DNA from: Microbacterium keratanolyticum
Lineage (GTDB): Bacteria > Actinomycetota > Actinomycetes > Actinomycetales > Microbacteriaceae
Length of the DNA stretch: 64,000 bases
NCBI RefSeq assembly: GCF_016907255.1
Contig: NZ_JAFBBQ010000001.1
Location: 2,480,001 to 2,544,000, forward strand
Direction: 5' to 3'
Shown: positions 52,939-61,073 of the stretch, in pieces
Position numbering within the stretch: position 1 is the stretch's first letter
How the letters are laid out: the number at the start of each line of letters is the position of its first letter
Program-made: the position numbers and the translations under genes
The notes under the pieces: generated by a model
Told to the model about the DNA's origin: nothing
Databases searched by the model: none
Seen by the model: only the letters and a program-made list of their open reading frames with translations

Positions 52939-53373
52939 TTAGTTCGCAGCCGCGCGGATGTACTCCGTGACCTTCTTCTCCGTCTCGGGCGTCCAGGCCA
53001 GCAGCGCGAAGGAGGTCACCCACATGTCTCCGTCGTCGAGGTGCGCGGCCTCTTCGAAGCCGAGCGTCGCATAGCGGGACTCGTACTTCGACGCGGCCTT
53101 GAAGAAGACCACGACCTTTCCGGCCGCATCCGTGTATGCCGGGAATCCGTACCAGGTCTTCGGCATCAGGTGGGCTGCCACCTCGGCCACGACCCGATGG
53201 ATGCCTTCCGCGAGTTCACGATCGTTCGGCGGCATCGCCTCGATCGCTTCGCGGATGGCCTTCTCGCCGGCGTCGCGGTTCTTTCCGGCTTTCTGCTCCG
53301 CGCGCAACTCCGCGGCGCGCTGTTTGACGGCCTCGCGCTCCTGCGCGGAAAGCCCTTCGCTCTTCTCAGCCAT
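52939..53373 (-). CDS. DUF1801-domain protein (YdhG/Fra-type iron chaperone fold)
   Basis: 144-residue soluble protein. The charged helical N-terminus (LSAQEREAVKQRAAELRAEQ) precedes the DUF1801 domain with EGIHRVVAEVAAHLMPKTWY and GFPAYTDAAGKVVVFFKAAS (about residues 56-95), the feature shared with YdhG-like proteins that have been compared to frataxin. No metal-binding function is proven. GAAGGAG is just before the ATG. It may share a transcript with the AgcS symporter upstream, 21 bases away. Confidence 0.85.
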   Translation of the reverse strand: MAEKSEGLSAQEREAVKQRAAELRAEQKAGKNRDAGEKAIREAIEAMPPNDRELAEGIHRVVAEVAAHLMPKTWYGFPAYTDAAGKVVVFFKAASKYESRYATLGFEEAAHLDDGDMWVTSFALLAWTPETEKKVTEYIRAAAN

Positions 53374-53394
53374 GAGTGCTCCTTCGTTCAGGGA

Positions 53395-54855
53395 TCAGCG
53401 GCGGCGCGGCAGGTCGATCGGACCCGTCACGGAGAGCTCATCCTCCCAGACTTCGATCCCCTTCACATCAGGCATCCGTGCCTTCGTGAACACCGGATCC
53501 AGACCTGCGCGGCGTTGCTCGGTGTAGTCCTTGAGCAGTCGGAATGCGATGCCCGAGAGCAGTGCGATCGCGATGAGGTTCACCAGCGCCATGATGCCCA
53601 TCGCACCGTCGGCAAAGTTCCAGACGACATCAGCCGAGACCACCGACCCGACGAACACGGCGAGGATCGCCAGCACGCGATACGACAGCAGCACGGCAGG
53701 ACGCATCGTGATGAACTCGATGTTCGACTGTCCGTAGTAGTAGTTGCCGAGGATCGAGCTGAACGCGAGGAGGAAGATGATCACGCTCAACAGGACGTTC
53801 GACCATTCGCCCAGGGCGCTGACCATCGCACCCTGCGTGAGAGAGATGCCCCGCTCGGCATTCGCAAGATCGGGCACCGAGACGAGCACGATGAACGCGG
53901 TGATCGAGCACACCAGGAACGTGTCGAAGTAGACGCCGAGAGTCTGCACGAGCCCCTGCTTGACGGGGTGCGTGACCGCGGCGCTCGCACCGGCATTCGG
54001 AGCTGACCCGAGACCGGCCTCATTCGAGAACATGCCCCGCTTGACGCCGGTGAGGATGATGTAGCCGAGAGCAGCGCCGACGATCTCGTTCGGACCGAAC
54101 GCCTGGGTGAAGATCGCCCCGAAGACTTCGGGCAGGCGCTCGATGTGAATGGCGACGATCACGAGTCCGACCAGCAGGTACAGCAGCGCCATGAGCGGCA
54201 CGAGCATCTGGGTCACCGACGCGATGCGGCGCACCCCGCCGAAGATCACCGCGGCCATCAGCACGGCGAGCACGCCGCCCACGACCCAGGGCAGCCAGCT
54301 GAGCTCCATGCCGCCGAAGCTGCCGGCGAGCGTTGCCTGAATCGTGTTGGCCTGCAGCGAGCTGAACGCGACGGGGAAACAGACGATAAGGATGACCGCG
54401 AAGAGCACGCCCATCCAGCGGGCACCGAGACCGCGCTGCATGTAGTACGCGGGACCGCCACGGAAGCCGTCGGCATCCCTCGTCTTGTACAGCTGCGCGA
54501 GCGAGGACTCGATGAACGACGACGCGCCACCGACGAAGGCCATGAGCCACATCCAGAACACCGCTCCGGGCCCGCCGATGGCGATCGCCGTGCCGACACC
54601 GGCGATGTTGCCGACGCCGACGCGTGACGCGGCCGAGATCGTGAACGCCTGGAACGCCGACACGGACTGCGGCGTGCCGTCTGCGGTGCGCGGCGTCTTG
54701 TCGGTGAGAGTACGGATCATCTCCGGAATCAGACGGAACTGCACGACGCCCGAGCGCACGGTGAAGTACAGCCCCAGCGCGATCACGACGGGGAGCACCG
54801 CCCACGTCCAGAGATTGTCGCCCCAGGTCAGCAGCCACTCATTCACAGCATCCAT
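53395..54855 (-). CDS. Alanine/glycine:cation symporter (AgcS family)
   Basis: 486-residue membrane transporter with 11-12 hydrophobic segments. Signature stretches are FQAFTISAASRVGVGNIAGV (about residues 67-86), GGPGAVFWMWLMAFVGGASS near residue 92, and GVKRGMFSNEAGLGSAPNAG near residue 268, the AgcS family hallmark. It imports alanine or glycine with Na+ or H+. The ATG is 7 bases downstream of a GATACT hexamer. It is divergent from dps across 157 bases. Confidence 0.95.
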   Translation of the reverse strand: MDAVNEWLLTWGDNLWTWAVLPVVIALGLYFTVRSGVVQFRLIPEMIRTLTDKTPRTADGTPQSVSAFQAFTISAASRVGVGNIAGVGTAIAIGGPGAVFWMWLMAFVGGASSFIESSLAQLYKTRDADGFRGGPAYYMQRGLGARWMGVLFAVILIVCFPVAFSSLQANTIQATLAGSFGGMELSWLPWVVGGVLAVLMAAVIFGGVRRIASVTQMLVPLMALLYLLVGLVIVAIHIERLPEVFGAIFTQAFGPNEIVGAALGYIILTGVKRGMFSNEAGLGSAPNAGASAAVTHPVKQGLVQTLGVYFDTFLVCSITAFIVLVSVPDLANAERGISLTQGAMVSALGEWSNVLLSVIIFLLAFSSILGNYYYGQSNIEFITMRPAVLLSYRVLAILAVFVGSVVSADVVWNFADGAMGIMALVNLIAIALLSGIAFRLLKDYTEQRRAGLDPVFTKARMPDVKGIEVWEDELSVTGPIDLPRRR

Positions 54856-55012
54856 AGCCGTCAGTATCGCGGCACATCCGCGCCTCGAACCAGAGGCGCG
54901 CCCCTGGTAAAGTCAACCCCCTCGTCTCGCACATGCCTTCGTCGTAGCGTCGTGCACGGCGCAGACCAGGCGTCGAGACCGAATCGGCATGACACAGAAC
55001 GAGGAGAGCACG

Positions 55013-55540
55013 ATGGCAAAGACCACCCGTCGACAGAACGCAGAACACGGTTTCACCGCATCCGGAGACCTCGCCACGGCGCTTCAGCGCGTGCTGGTCG
55101 ACCTGCTCGATCTCGCCATGCAGGGCAAGCAGGCACACTGGAACGTCGTCGGACGGAACTTCCGAGACATGCACCGCCAGCTCGACGAGATCATCGACGC
55201 CGCTCGCGGTTTCAGCGACACGGTCGCGGAGCGCATGCGTGCGATCCACGCGGTTCCCGACGGCCGCACCGCGACCGTCGCCGAGGCGTCGAGCCTGCCA
55301 GGGTTCCCCGAGGGGGAGGTGTCGACGGACGATGTCGTCGACCTGATCACCGAGCGCCTGGAGGCGGCCGTGCAGACCATGCGCGACGTGCACGACGGTG
55401 TTGATGAGGAAGATCCCACGTCGGCAGACATCCTGCACGCCGTGATCGAGAGCCTTGAGCAGTTCGCCTGGATGGTGTCTGCGGAGAAGCGCACCCCGGC
55501 GAAGAGTACGGCGCGCGCGAAGGCCGCGTCCAAAGGCTGA
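55013..55540 (+). CDS. dps: Dps-family DNA-protecting ferritin-like protein
   Basis: 175-residue member of the Dps family, which forms a 12-subunit shell that oxidises and stores iron and protects DNA. The ferroxidase ligands lie in GKQAHWNVVGRNFRDMHRQL followed by DEIID (about residues 37-61). The C-terminal tail KSTARAKAASKG is basic and could bind DNA. GAGGAG at 55001-55006 sets the start at 55013 rather than the ATG 24 bases upstream. A TAAAGT box at 54908-54913 would give a leader of about 90 bases. A strong terminator follows. Confidence 0.93.
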   Translation: MAKTTRRQNAEHGFTASGDLATALQRVLVDLLDLAMQGKQAHWNVVGRNFRDMHRQLDEIIDAARGFSDTVAERMRAIHAVPDGRTATVAEASSLPGFPEGEVSTDDVVDLITERLEAAVQTMRDVHDGVDEEDPTSADILHAVIESLEQFAWMVSAEKRTPAKSTARAKAASKG

Positions 55541-55555
55541 CAACGCACGCGACAA

Positions 55556-55597
55556 CAAGGAACGCCGCGGCCCCCTCGGAGGCCGCGGCGTTCCTTG
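55556..55597. terminator. Terminator between dps and the convergent HesB-like gene
   Basis: A perfect 17-bp stem (55556-55572 and 55581-55597; CAAGGAACGCCGCGGCC) with the eight-base loop CCCTCGGA. It lies 16 bases after the dps stop and 8 bases after the stop of the convergent gene, so it serves both strands. Confidence 0.85.
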
Positions 55598-55604
55598 TCT
55601 CAGA

Positions 55605-55904
55605 TCAGACGGTCTGCGCGAGGACGGCGAAAGACACCGCGCCCTCATCGTCGACCGCGGCATCGAGGACCTTGTCGGAGAGAGCGACGGCCGCCTGCTC
55701 CTCCAGGAAGATACGTGCGCCGGACGCCTCGACGATGGCATCGGCGGCCTCCGGTGCGGAGGCGACGTCGACGGCGAATCGTGCTGCGCCGTCTGCTCCC
55801 GGTTCATCCGTCGTGTGGATTCGCAGTCCTGCCTCAGAGGCGCTGCTGCGTCGGCTGACGAGCGTCGAGACGATCGCGGTGGCGTTGTCGGTCAGAGTGA
55901 GCAT
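55605..55904 (-). CDS. HesB-like (Fe-S biogenesis fold) protein without cysteines
   Basis: 99-residue protein resembling HesB/IscA A-type carriers in its overall pattern (MLTLTDNATAIVSTLV at the start; GARIFLEEQAAVALSDKVLD near residue 63; DDEGAVSFAV at the end). A-type carriers use three conserved cysteines to hold Fe-S clusters; this protein has none, so it cannot work that way. Such cysteine-free versions occur in actinobacteria and have unknown function. GGAAGGAC precedes the ATG. A palindrome GCGATGC-ggat-GCATCGC lies 25 bases upstream of the start. Confidence 0.83.
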   Translation of the reverse strand: MLTLTDNATAIVSTLVSRRSSASEAGLRIHTTDEPGADGAARFAVDVASAPEAADAIVEASGARIFLEEQAAVALSDKVLDAAVDDEGAVSFAVLAQTV

Positions 55905-55928
55905 GCTGCTGTCCTTCCGGTTGCGTGA

Positions 55929-55946
55929 GCGATGCGGATGCATCGC
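55929..55946. promoter_or_regulatory. Perfect inverted repeat upstream of the HesB-like gene
   Basis: GCGATGC-GGAT-GCATCGC, seven pairs around four bases, is 25 bases upstream of the minus-strand gene ending at 55904 and about 130 bases before the DUF1345 promoter. It could be an operator or a leader hairpin of the HesB-like transcript. The rest of the 186-base gap shows nothing else clear except the TACCAT -10 box at 56078. Confidence 0.4.
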
Positions 55947-56090
55947 CTGCATTCCACGGTTGTCGAGGCCGAGAGCTCTCACAACCCGCACGCGCCCATT
56001 CGGAGGGCTTTCACACGAAGCCCGGATCGCCCGTGCAAGAATCCGCGCGCGTCCGCACGCGGGCGGGTATCGCGGGCTACCATTCGGGGC

Positions 56091-56729
56091 ATGAAGCACC
56101 CCGAGCGCAGGCAGGTCCGGTGGCGGGCGAGTGCGTCGGCACTGGGCGGAGTCGTCGTCGGGATCGCGGCCGGATCCGTCGGGGGAATCGCCGCGGGCAT
56201 CGTCGCCGGGTGGGGAACGCTGGCGGTCGTCAACGTGGTCTGGGTTCTCCTCGAGGTTTGGCGCATGGATGCGGCCCAGACACGCGCTCATGCGACGGCG
56301 GAGGACCCTGGCCGACGCACAGCGAGATTGATCGCCACGATCGGAAGTGGCGTCAGTCTTGCGGCCGTCGTTCTGGTCGTCGTGCAGGCGCGCAACGCAC
56401 AGGGCATCGACGCGCTCGCGCTCGCGGGAATCGCGATCCTCAGCGTCGTGGCATCCTGGGCGCTCATCCAGGTCGACTACATGCTGAGGTACGCGCGCGT
56501 CTTCTATCAGGACGACCGCGGAGGGATCGACTTCGCGCAGCAGGAGGATCCGGAGTACACCGACTTCGCCTACTTCTCGGTGGGCCTCGGTATGACCTAT
56601 CAGGTGGCGGACACGACGGTGCGTTCGAATGCGATTCGCCGCATCGTGATCGCGCAGACGCTTCTTGCCTACCTCTTCGGGGCGGTCATTCTCGCGACGA
56701 TCATCAATCTCATTGCCACACTGGGCTGA
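56091..56729 (+). CDS. DUF1345-domain membrane protein
   Basis: 212-residue membrane protein with five hydrophobic segments (about residues 15-34, 36-56, 80-100, 105-125 and 185-208). The motifs LIQVDYMLRYARVFYQDDRG (near residue 124) and DPEYTDFAYFSVGLGMTYQV (near residue 152) are characteristic of DUF1345. The function is unknown. The ATG is 7 bases after TACCAT (56078-56083), a leaderless arrangement; in-frame codons upstream were rejected on that basis. It converges with the DUF6328 gene, 5 bases apart. Confidence 0.88.
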   Translation: MKHPERRQVRWRASASALGGVVVGIAAGSVGGIAAGIVAGWGTLAVVNVVWVLLEVWRMDAAQTRAHATAEDPGRRTARLIATIGSGVSLAAVVLVVVQARNAQGIDALALAGIAILSVVASWALIQVDYMLRYARVFYQDDRGGIDFAQQEDPEYTDFAYFSVGLGMTYQVADTTVRSNAIRRIVIAQTLLAYLFGAVILATIINLIATLG

Positions 56730-56734
56730 CGTCT

Positions 56735-57250
56735 CTAGTTGTCGGAGTCGCGTGCGCGCCGGTGTCGGATCGCCATCGGCACGACCAGCCACAGGATGAG
56801 GACGAGCAGGGACGACGCCACGAGAGTGATGAGTGCCGCCGTACGGTGCATCGTGAAGTCGATGATCAGCGTGGTCACGCCCACGCTCAGCGCACCGATC
56901 ACCAGCAGATCGATCCGAACAATCAGCGCCGCATGCCGCACCAGAACGGGTTTCAGCTGCTTCCCGAACAGTGCGCGGTGCAGCCCCACCGGCGCAAGGG
57001 CGAGGACCGTCGCGAGCGCGGCCAGCAGCACCAGGATGACGTAGAGGCTCACCTGCGCGGCATCCAGCTCTGTGAATCGGGGCTGGAACGCAACGGCGAG
57101 CAGAAACCCCGTGAGGATCTGCGTACCGGTCTGCATGACGCGCAGTTCTTGAAGGAGCTCCTCCCAGTTGCGGTCGGCGCGCTCGATCGCCGTCTCCTGG
57201 CGGCCGTCATCGCGATCGTCGTGCCTGTGTTCGTCCGACTCCGAGGTCAT
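56735..57250 (-). CDS. DUF6328-like membrane protein
   Basis: 171-residue protein with a charged N-terminus (SESDEHRHDDRDDGRQETAI) and the stretch NWEELLQELRVMQTGTQILT (about residues 28-47), then four transmembrane segments (about 46-62, 70-92, 108-128 and 135-158). The pattern matches DUF6328 proteins of actinobacteria as I recall them. The ATG follows CAAGAT by 6 bases. Function unknown. Confidence 0.78.
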   Translation of the reverse strand: MTSESDEHRHDDRDDGRQETAIERADRNWEELLQELRVMQTGTQILTGFLLAVAFQPRFTELDAAQVSLYVILVLLAALATVLALAPVGLHRALFGKQLKPVLVRHAALIVRIDLLVIGALSVGVTTLIIDFTMHRTAALITLVASSLLVLILWLVVPMAIRHRRARDSDN

Positions 57251-57324
57251 GCCCTTATCTTGCCAGCGCATGGCGCGTCCGACGAGATGGTCTGGCGCTT
57301 GGCCCATGTGCGGAGGGAGCGGCG

Positions 57325-57330
57325 TAGCAT
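57325..57330 (+). promoter_or_regulatory. -10 box of the cysteine-rich peptide gene
   Basis: TAGCAT ends 6 bases before the ATG at 57337, the same spacing as at many confirmed gene starts in this window. It predicts transcription beginning at the start codon and so a leaderless mRNA. No clear -35 hexamer is visible. Confidence 0.6.
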
Positions 57331-57336
57331 GGGGGG

Positions 57337-57474
57337 ATGACCACGCCGACCCCTCCTGCATCCGCACCCCTCACGACCCCGCTTCAGGCGCCGCCGGGGT
57401 CGCTGAACCTGCTGCCGGTCGATGAGACGGCAGGCGGATGCTGTGGCGGAGGCGCCTGCAGCACAGGCCTCTGA
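57337..57474 (+). CDS. 45-residue cysteine-rich peptide, unknown function
   Basis: A short frame read as MTTPTPPASAPLTT, then PLQAPPGSLNLLPVDET and the tail AGGCCGGGACSTGL. The first half is Thr/Pro/Ala-rich and disordered; the end carries CC-x4-C within a glycine run. It has all the parts of a gene: a TAGCAT -10 box 6 bases upstream, an ATG, a stop, and a terminator 16 bases after the stop. No same-strand gene follows, so it is not a leader peptide for attenuation. Metal binding or a peptide-maturation precursor is possible, but no modifying enzyme is adjacent. Confidence 0.65.
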   Translation: MTTPTPPASAPLTTPLQAPPGSLNLLPVDETAGGCCGGGACSTGL

Positions 57475-57489
57475 GCCCATGACGACAGA

Positions 57490-57519
57490 GAACCCCCGCA
57501 CACGGATGTGCGGGGGTTC
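57490..57519 (+). terminator. Intrinsic terminator after the cysteine-rich peptide gene
   Basis: GAACCCCCGCACA (57490-57502) and TGTGCGGGGGTTC (57507-57519) form a perfect 13-bp stem with a CGGA loop, followed by TTTCG. It is 16 bases after the peptide stop and 15 bases from the stop of the convergent MFS gene. Confidence 0.85.
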
Positions 57520-57533
57520 TTTCGTGTGCGCGG

Positions 57534-59021
57534 TCAGTGACCGTGGCCTGCAGGAGCCTCAGCGGGGTTGTCGGCGGGCTTGCGGATGAAGAACGCGCCG
57601 ACGATCGTGATCGTCGCGATGATCGCACCCAGCACGAAGGCCAGACGCGAGCCGTGCGCCACGGCCTCTGGGACGTGGCTGCCGCCGCCGGCGTTCACGG
57701 CGACCGTGAACACGGCCATCATCACGGCGATGCCCGCGGCACCGGCCACCTGCTGTACGGTGCCGATCACCGCGCTGCCGTAGGAGTAGAACTTCGGCTG
57801 CAGCGAGGCCAGCGCTGCCGTGAACAGCGGCGTGAACGACAGCGCGAGTCCGACCGAGAGCGCGGTCTGCGCCACGACGACGAGCCAGAGAGGCGTCGCC
57901 TCGGTGAACGACGTGAACAGCCACAGCATGCTCGCTGCCATGATCGCACCGGGAACCAGGAGGATCCGCGTGCCGTGCAGGTCGTAGATCCGGCCGATGA
58001 GCGGACCGAGCAGACCCATGGCCAGGGCGCCCGGCAGCGCGACGAGGCCTGCGTCCATCGCCGGCAGACCCATGGCGTTCTGCAGGAACAGCGGCACGAC
58101 CGTGATCGATCCGAAGAAGGCGAGGGCCAGCAGGAACATCTGTGCCATCGACAGCGTGAAGTCGCGAGAGCGGAACACGCGCAGGTCGAGCAGCGCGTCA
58201 TCCTTCTTCTGCAGTACGACCTGGCGCCAGAGGAACAGGGCGAGACCCACGACCCCGACACCCAGAGCGATGAGCAGCGGGGCGGGGGAGACGGCGGTGC
58301 CCGCGAGCGCGCCGATCTGGCTGAGGCCGAAGACAAGACCTCCGAAGCCGAGAGCCGACAGCAGGATCGAGAGCACATCGATGGGAGCATCCATCGTCTC
58401 GCCGACATTCGTCAGCCAGCGCCACCCGATGAAGAGCGCGACGAGCGCGATCGGGAGCACGATGAAGAAGATCGAGCGCCATCCGAGGTGGTCGAGCAGG
58501 AAGCCGGACAGCGTCGGGCCGATCGCCGGGGCGAGCGACATCACGATGCTCACCCGGCCCATCATGCGACCGCGCGCCGCGGGCGGCACGAGGTTCATGA
58601 TGGTCGTCATAAGCAGCGGCATCATCATCGCGGTGCCCGCCGCCTGCACGACCCGTGCGACGAGGAGCATTTCGAAGCCGAAGGCGAGTGCCGCCATGAG
58701 CGTTCCCACTGAGAACAGCGAGAGCGCGGCGAGGAAGATCTGACGCGTCGTGAAGCGGCGCAGCAGGAATCCGGTGATCGGAATCACGACGGCCATCGTG
58801 AGCATGAAGGCGCTCGTGACCCACTGGGCGGCAAGCGGCGAGATGCCGAGGTCGTCCATGAGGTGCGGGATCGCGATGCCCATGGTCGTCTCGTTCAGGA
58901 TCGCGACGAAGGCCGCGGTCAGCAGTACCCAGATCACGCGCATATCGCGACGCGGGATCAGGGTCTTGGGCTCCTCGGCGGAGGAGATCACGGGGGTCGC
59001 CCCGGTGTCGACAGCAGACAA
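57534..59021 (-). CDS. MFS multidrug exporter, DHA2 family
   Basis: 495-residue transporter with 14 predicted helices. DHA2 features include AILNETTMGIAIPHLMDDLG (TM1, about residues 41-60), WVTSAFMLTMAVVIPITGFL near residue 66, motif A-like LLRRFTTRQIFL and motif C in TM5 (SIVMSLAPAIGPTLSGFLLD, about residue 155). It likely exports drugs by proton antiport. The start is TTG at 59021 with GGAGGA at good spacing; longer frames run far into the ABC exporter's region. No TetR or MarR regulator lies next to it. The divergent neighbour is also an exporter. Confidence 0.92.
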   Translation of the reverse strand: MSAVDTGATPVISSAEEPKTLIPRRDMRVIWVLLTAAFVAILNETTMGIAIPHLMDDLGISPLAAQWVTSAFMLTMAVVIPITGFLLRRFTTRQIFLAALSLFSVGTLMAALAFGFEMLLVARVVQAAGTAMMMPLLMTTIMNLVPPAARGRMMGRVSIVMSLAPAIGPTLSGFLLDHLGWRSIFFIVLPIALVALFIGWRWLTNVGETMDAPIDVLSILLSALGFGGLVFGLSQIGALAGTAVSPAPLLIALGVGVVGLALFLWRQVVLQKKDDALLDLRVFRSRDFTLSMAQMFLLALAFFGSITVVPLFLQNAMGLPAMDAGLVALPGALAMGLLGPLIGRIYDLHGTRILLVPGAIMAASMLWLFTSFTEATPLWLVVVAQTALSVGLALSFTPLFTAALASLQPKFYSYGSAVIGTVQQVAGAAGIAVMMAVFTVAVNAGGGSHVPEAVAHGSRLAFVLGAIIATITIVGAFFIRKPADNPAEAPAGHGH

Positions 59022-59156
59022 GGATTCCTCCGGGAGAAAGTGTGGGATGGTGCACGAATGTGCGAAGACTTTCGAGGATAACGGCTCCGGGCGACATTTC
59101 ATTCCGTCCTGAGCGAACCGCGTCACGACGTCCGACGGCCTGGCTACGCTGAAGGA

Positions 59157-61067
59157 ATGAGCATGCATGGCGGCCCGGGCGGACGCGGCGGAGGATTCCG
59201 CGGAGTCGACGAGGCGGCGCAGAAGCGAGAGAACGCCGCCGCACCCGTGATCGAGAGACTCGGCGCGCGGGTCGTCGCGCTGTTCCGTCCCTACCTCGGA
59301 CGCATCGTCATCACCGGTCTGCTCGTCATCGTCGGTGCAGCGATCGCTGTGATTCCGCCGTTGCTCGTCCAGCGCATCTTCGACGACGCGCTCTTCCCGG
59401 TCGAAGGCGGCGCGCCGCAGCTCAACCTGCTGGTGGTGCTCGTCTCCGTGATGATCGGGCTCTTCCTCCTCTCGGCCGGCCTCGGCGTCGCGCAGACCTG
59501 GTTCACCTCGACCGTCGGAAACAGCGTCACGGGTGACCTCCGCGTACGTCTGTTCGAGCATCTGCAGGCCATGGAGCTCGGGTTCTTCACGCGCACGAAG
59601 ACTGGCGTCATCCAATCCCGGCTGCAGAACGATGTGGGCGGCGTCGCCGGTGTGCTCACGAACACCGTCACCAGCATCCTCGGCAATGTGGTCACCGTGA
59701 TCGCATCGCTGGTGGCGATGATCCTCATCGACTGGCGCCTCACCCTGATCGCCGTCGTCCTGATGCCCTTCCTTGTGCTCGTGCAGCGCAAGGTCGGGCA
59801 GGTGCGTGCGCGCATCGCGGGCGAGACGCAGGAGTCGCTGTCCGAGCTCACCTCGATCACGCAGGAGACGCTGAGCGTCTCAGGCATGCTGCTGTCGAAG
59901 TCGTTCAACCGGCAGCGCACCGAGTCGTCCCGCTATCAGCGCGAGAACCGCAACCAGGTCGTGCTGCAGGTGCGGCGGGCCATGAGCGGGCAGGGTTTCT
60001 TCGCCGTCGTCCAGGTGATCATGGCGAGTGTTCCCGCTGTCATCTACCTCGTCTCCGGCTACCTGATCACGGGCGGCAGCGATGCCATCACCGCCGGGAC
60101 GATCGTGGCTTTCACGACGGTGCAGGCGCGCCTGCTGCAGCCGCTCATGGGTCTCATGCGCGTCGCGCTCGACCTGCAGACGTCCAAGGCGCTGTTCGCG
60201 CGGATCTTCGAGTACCTCGACATGGTCCCGCAGATCCAGGATGCCCCGGGGGCGATCACCGTCGCCCAGGCTCCGGGGCCCCGTGGTCGCATCGAGTTCC
60301 GTGATGTGGTGTTCCGCTACCCGGATGCCACGGCCGACTCGCGCCCGACGCTGCAGGGGGTGTCGTTCGTCGCCGAGCCCGGACAGCACGTGGCCTTCGT
60401 GGGGCCGTCGGGCGCAGGAAAGACCACGATCCTGTACCTCGCCCCGCGCCTGTACGAGGTGCATGATGGGCAGGTCCTGTTCGGGGGCGCGGACGTGCGT
60501 GCTCTGACTCAGGCGTCGATCATCGACGACGTGGGCATCGTCTCGCAGGAGACGTACCTCTTCCATGCGACGATCCGCGAGAACCTGCTGTACGCGAAGC
60601 CCGACGCGACCGAGGACGAGCTGATCGCCGCGTGCACGGCGGCGAACATCCACCACATCATCGCGGGCTTCGAGCGCGGCTACGACACCGTGGTCGGTGA
60701 GCGCGGGTACCGACTCTCGGGTGGCGAGAAGCAGCGCATCGCGATCGCACGGGTGCTTCTGAAGGATCCGCCCGTGCTTCTGCTCGACGAAGCGACCTCG
60801 GCCCTCGACACGGTGTCCGAGCGCGTGGTGCAGGAGGCTCTCGACGAGGCGGCGCGAGGACGCACGACGCTGTCGATCGCGCACCGCCTCTCGACGGTCA
60901 TGGCCGCCGACGTCATCCATGTGCTGGAGGCGGGACGGATCGTCGAGTCGGGGACGCACCGTGAGCTCATCGCGCGGGGAGGGCTCTACTCCGACCTCGC
61001 GGCGCAGCAGCTGGCGGCGTCGCATGTCCTGCAGGACGAGGAACGGATCGCCGCGGAGAGCGACTGA
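59157..61067 (+). CDS. ABC exporter, fused permease and ATPase
   Basis: 636-residue half-transporter that functions as a dimer. Six transmembrane segments lie between about residues 48 and 350; the ABC domain follows with Walker A VGPSGAGKTTILY (about residue 416), Q-loop VSQETYLFHATIREN near residue 462, signature RLSGGEKQRIAIARVLLKDP near residue 519, Walker B VLLLDEATSALD and the H-loop SIAHRLST. The Gly-rich N-terminus (MHGGPGGRGGGFRGV) is cytoplasmic. TACGCT (59145-59150) lies 6 bases before the ATG. The substrate is unknown; lipids or drugs are usual for this branch. Confidence 0.93.
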   Translation: MSMHGGPGGRGGGFRGVDEAAQKRENAAAPVIERLGARVVALFRPYLGRIVITGLLVIVGAAIAVIPPLLVQRIFDDALFPVEGGAPQLNLLVVLVSVMIGLFLLSAGLGVAQTWFTSTVGNSVTGDLRVRLFEHLQAMELGFFTRTKTGVIQSRLQNDVGGVAGVLTNTVTSILGNVVTVIASLVAMILIDWRLTLIAVVLMPFLVLVQRKVGQVRARIAGETQESLSELTSITQETLSVSGMLLSKSFNRQRTESSRYQRENRNQVVLQVRRAMSGQGFFAVVQVIMASVPAVIYLVSGYLITGGSDAITAGTIVAFTTVQARLLQPLMGLMRVALDLQTSKALFARIFEYLDMVPQIQDAPGAITVAQAPGPRGRIEFRDVVFRYPDATADSRPTLQGVSFVAEPGQHVAFVGPSGAGKTTILYLAPRLYEVHDGQVLFGGADVRALTQASIIDDVGIVSQETYLFHATIRENLLYAKPDATEDELIAACTAANIHHIIAGFERGYDTVVGERGYRLSGGEKQRIAIARVLLKDPPVLLLDEATSALDTVSERVVQEALDEAARGRTTLSIAHRLSTVMAADVIHVLEAGRIVESGTHRELIARGGLYSDLAAQQLAASHVLQDEERIAAESD

Positions 61068-61073
61068 GCACCG

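Noticed and set aside
57337..57519. Cysteine peptide as a sulfur-responsive attenuator followed by its hairpin
   Set aside because: The gene beyond the hairpin is on the opposite strand, so there is nothing to attenuate; the hairpin is better read as a terminator.
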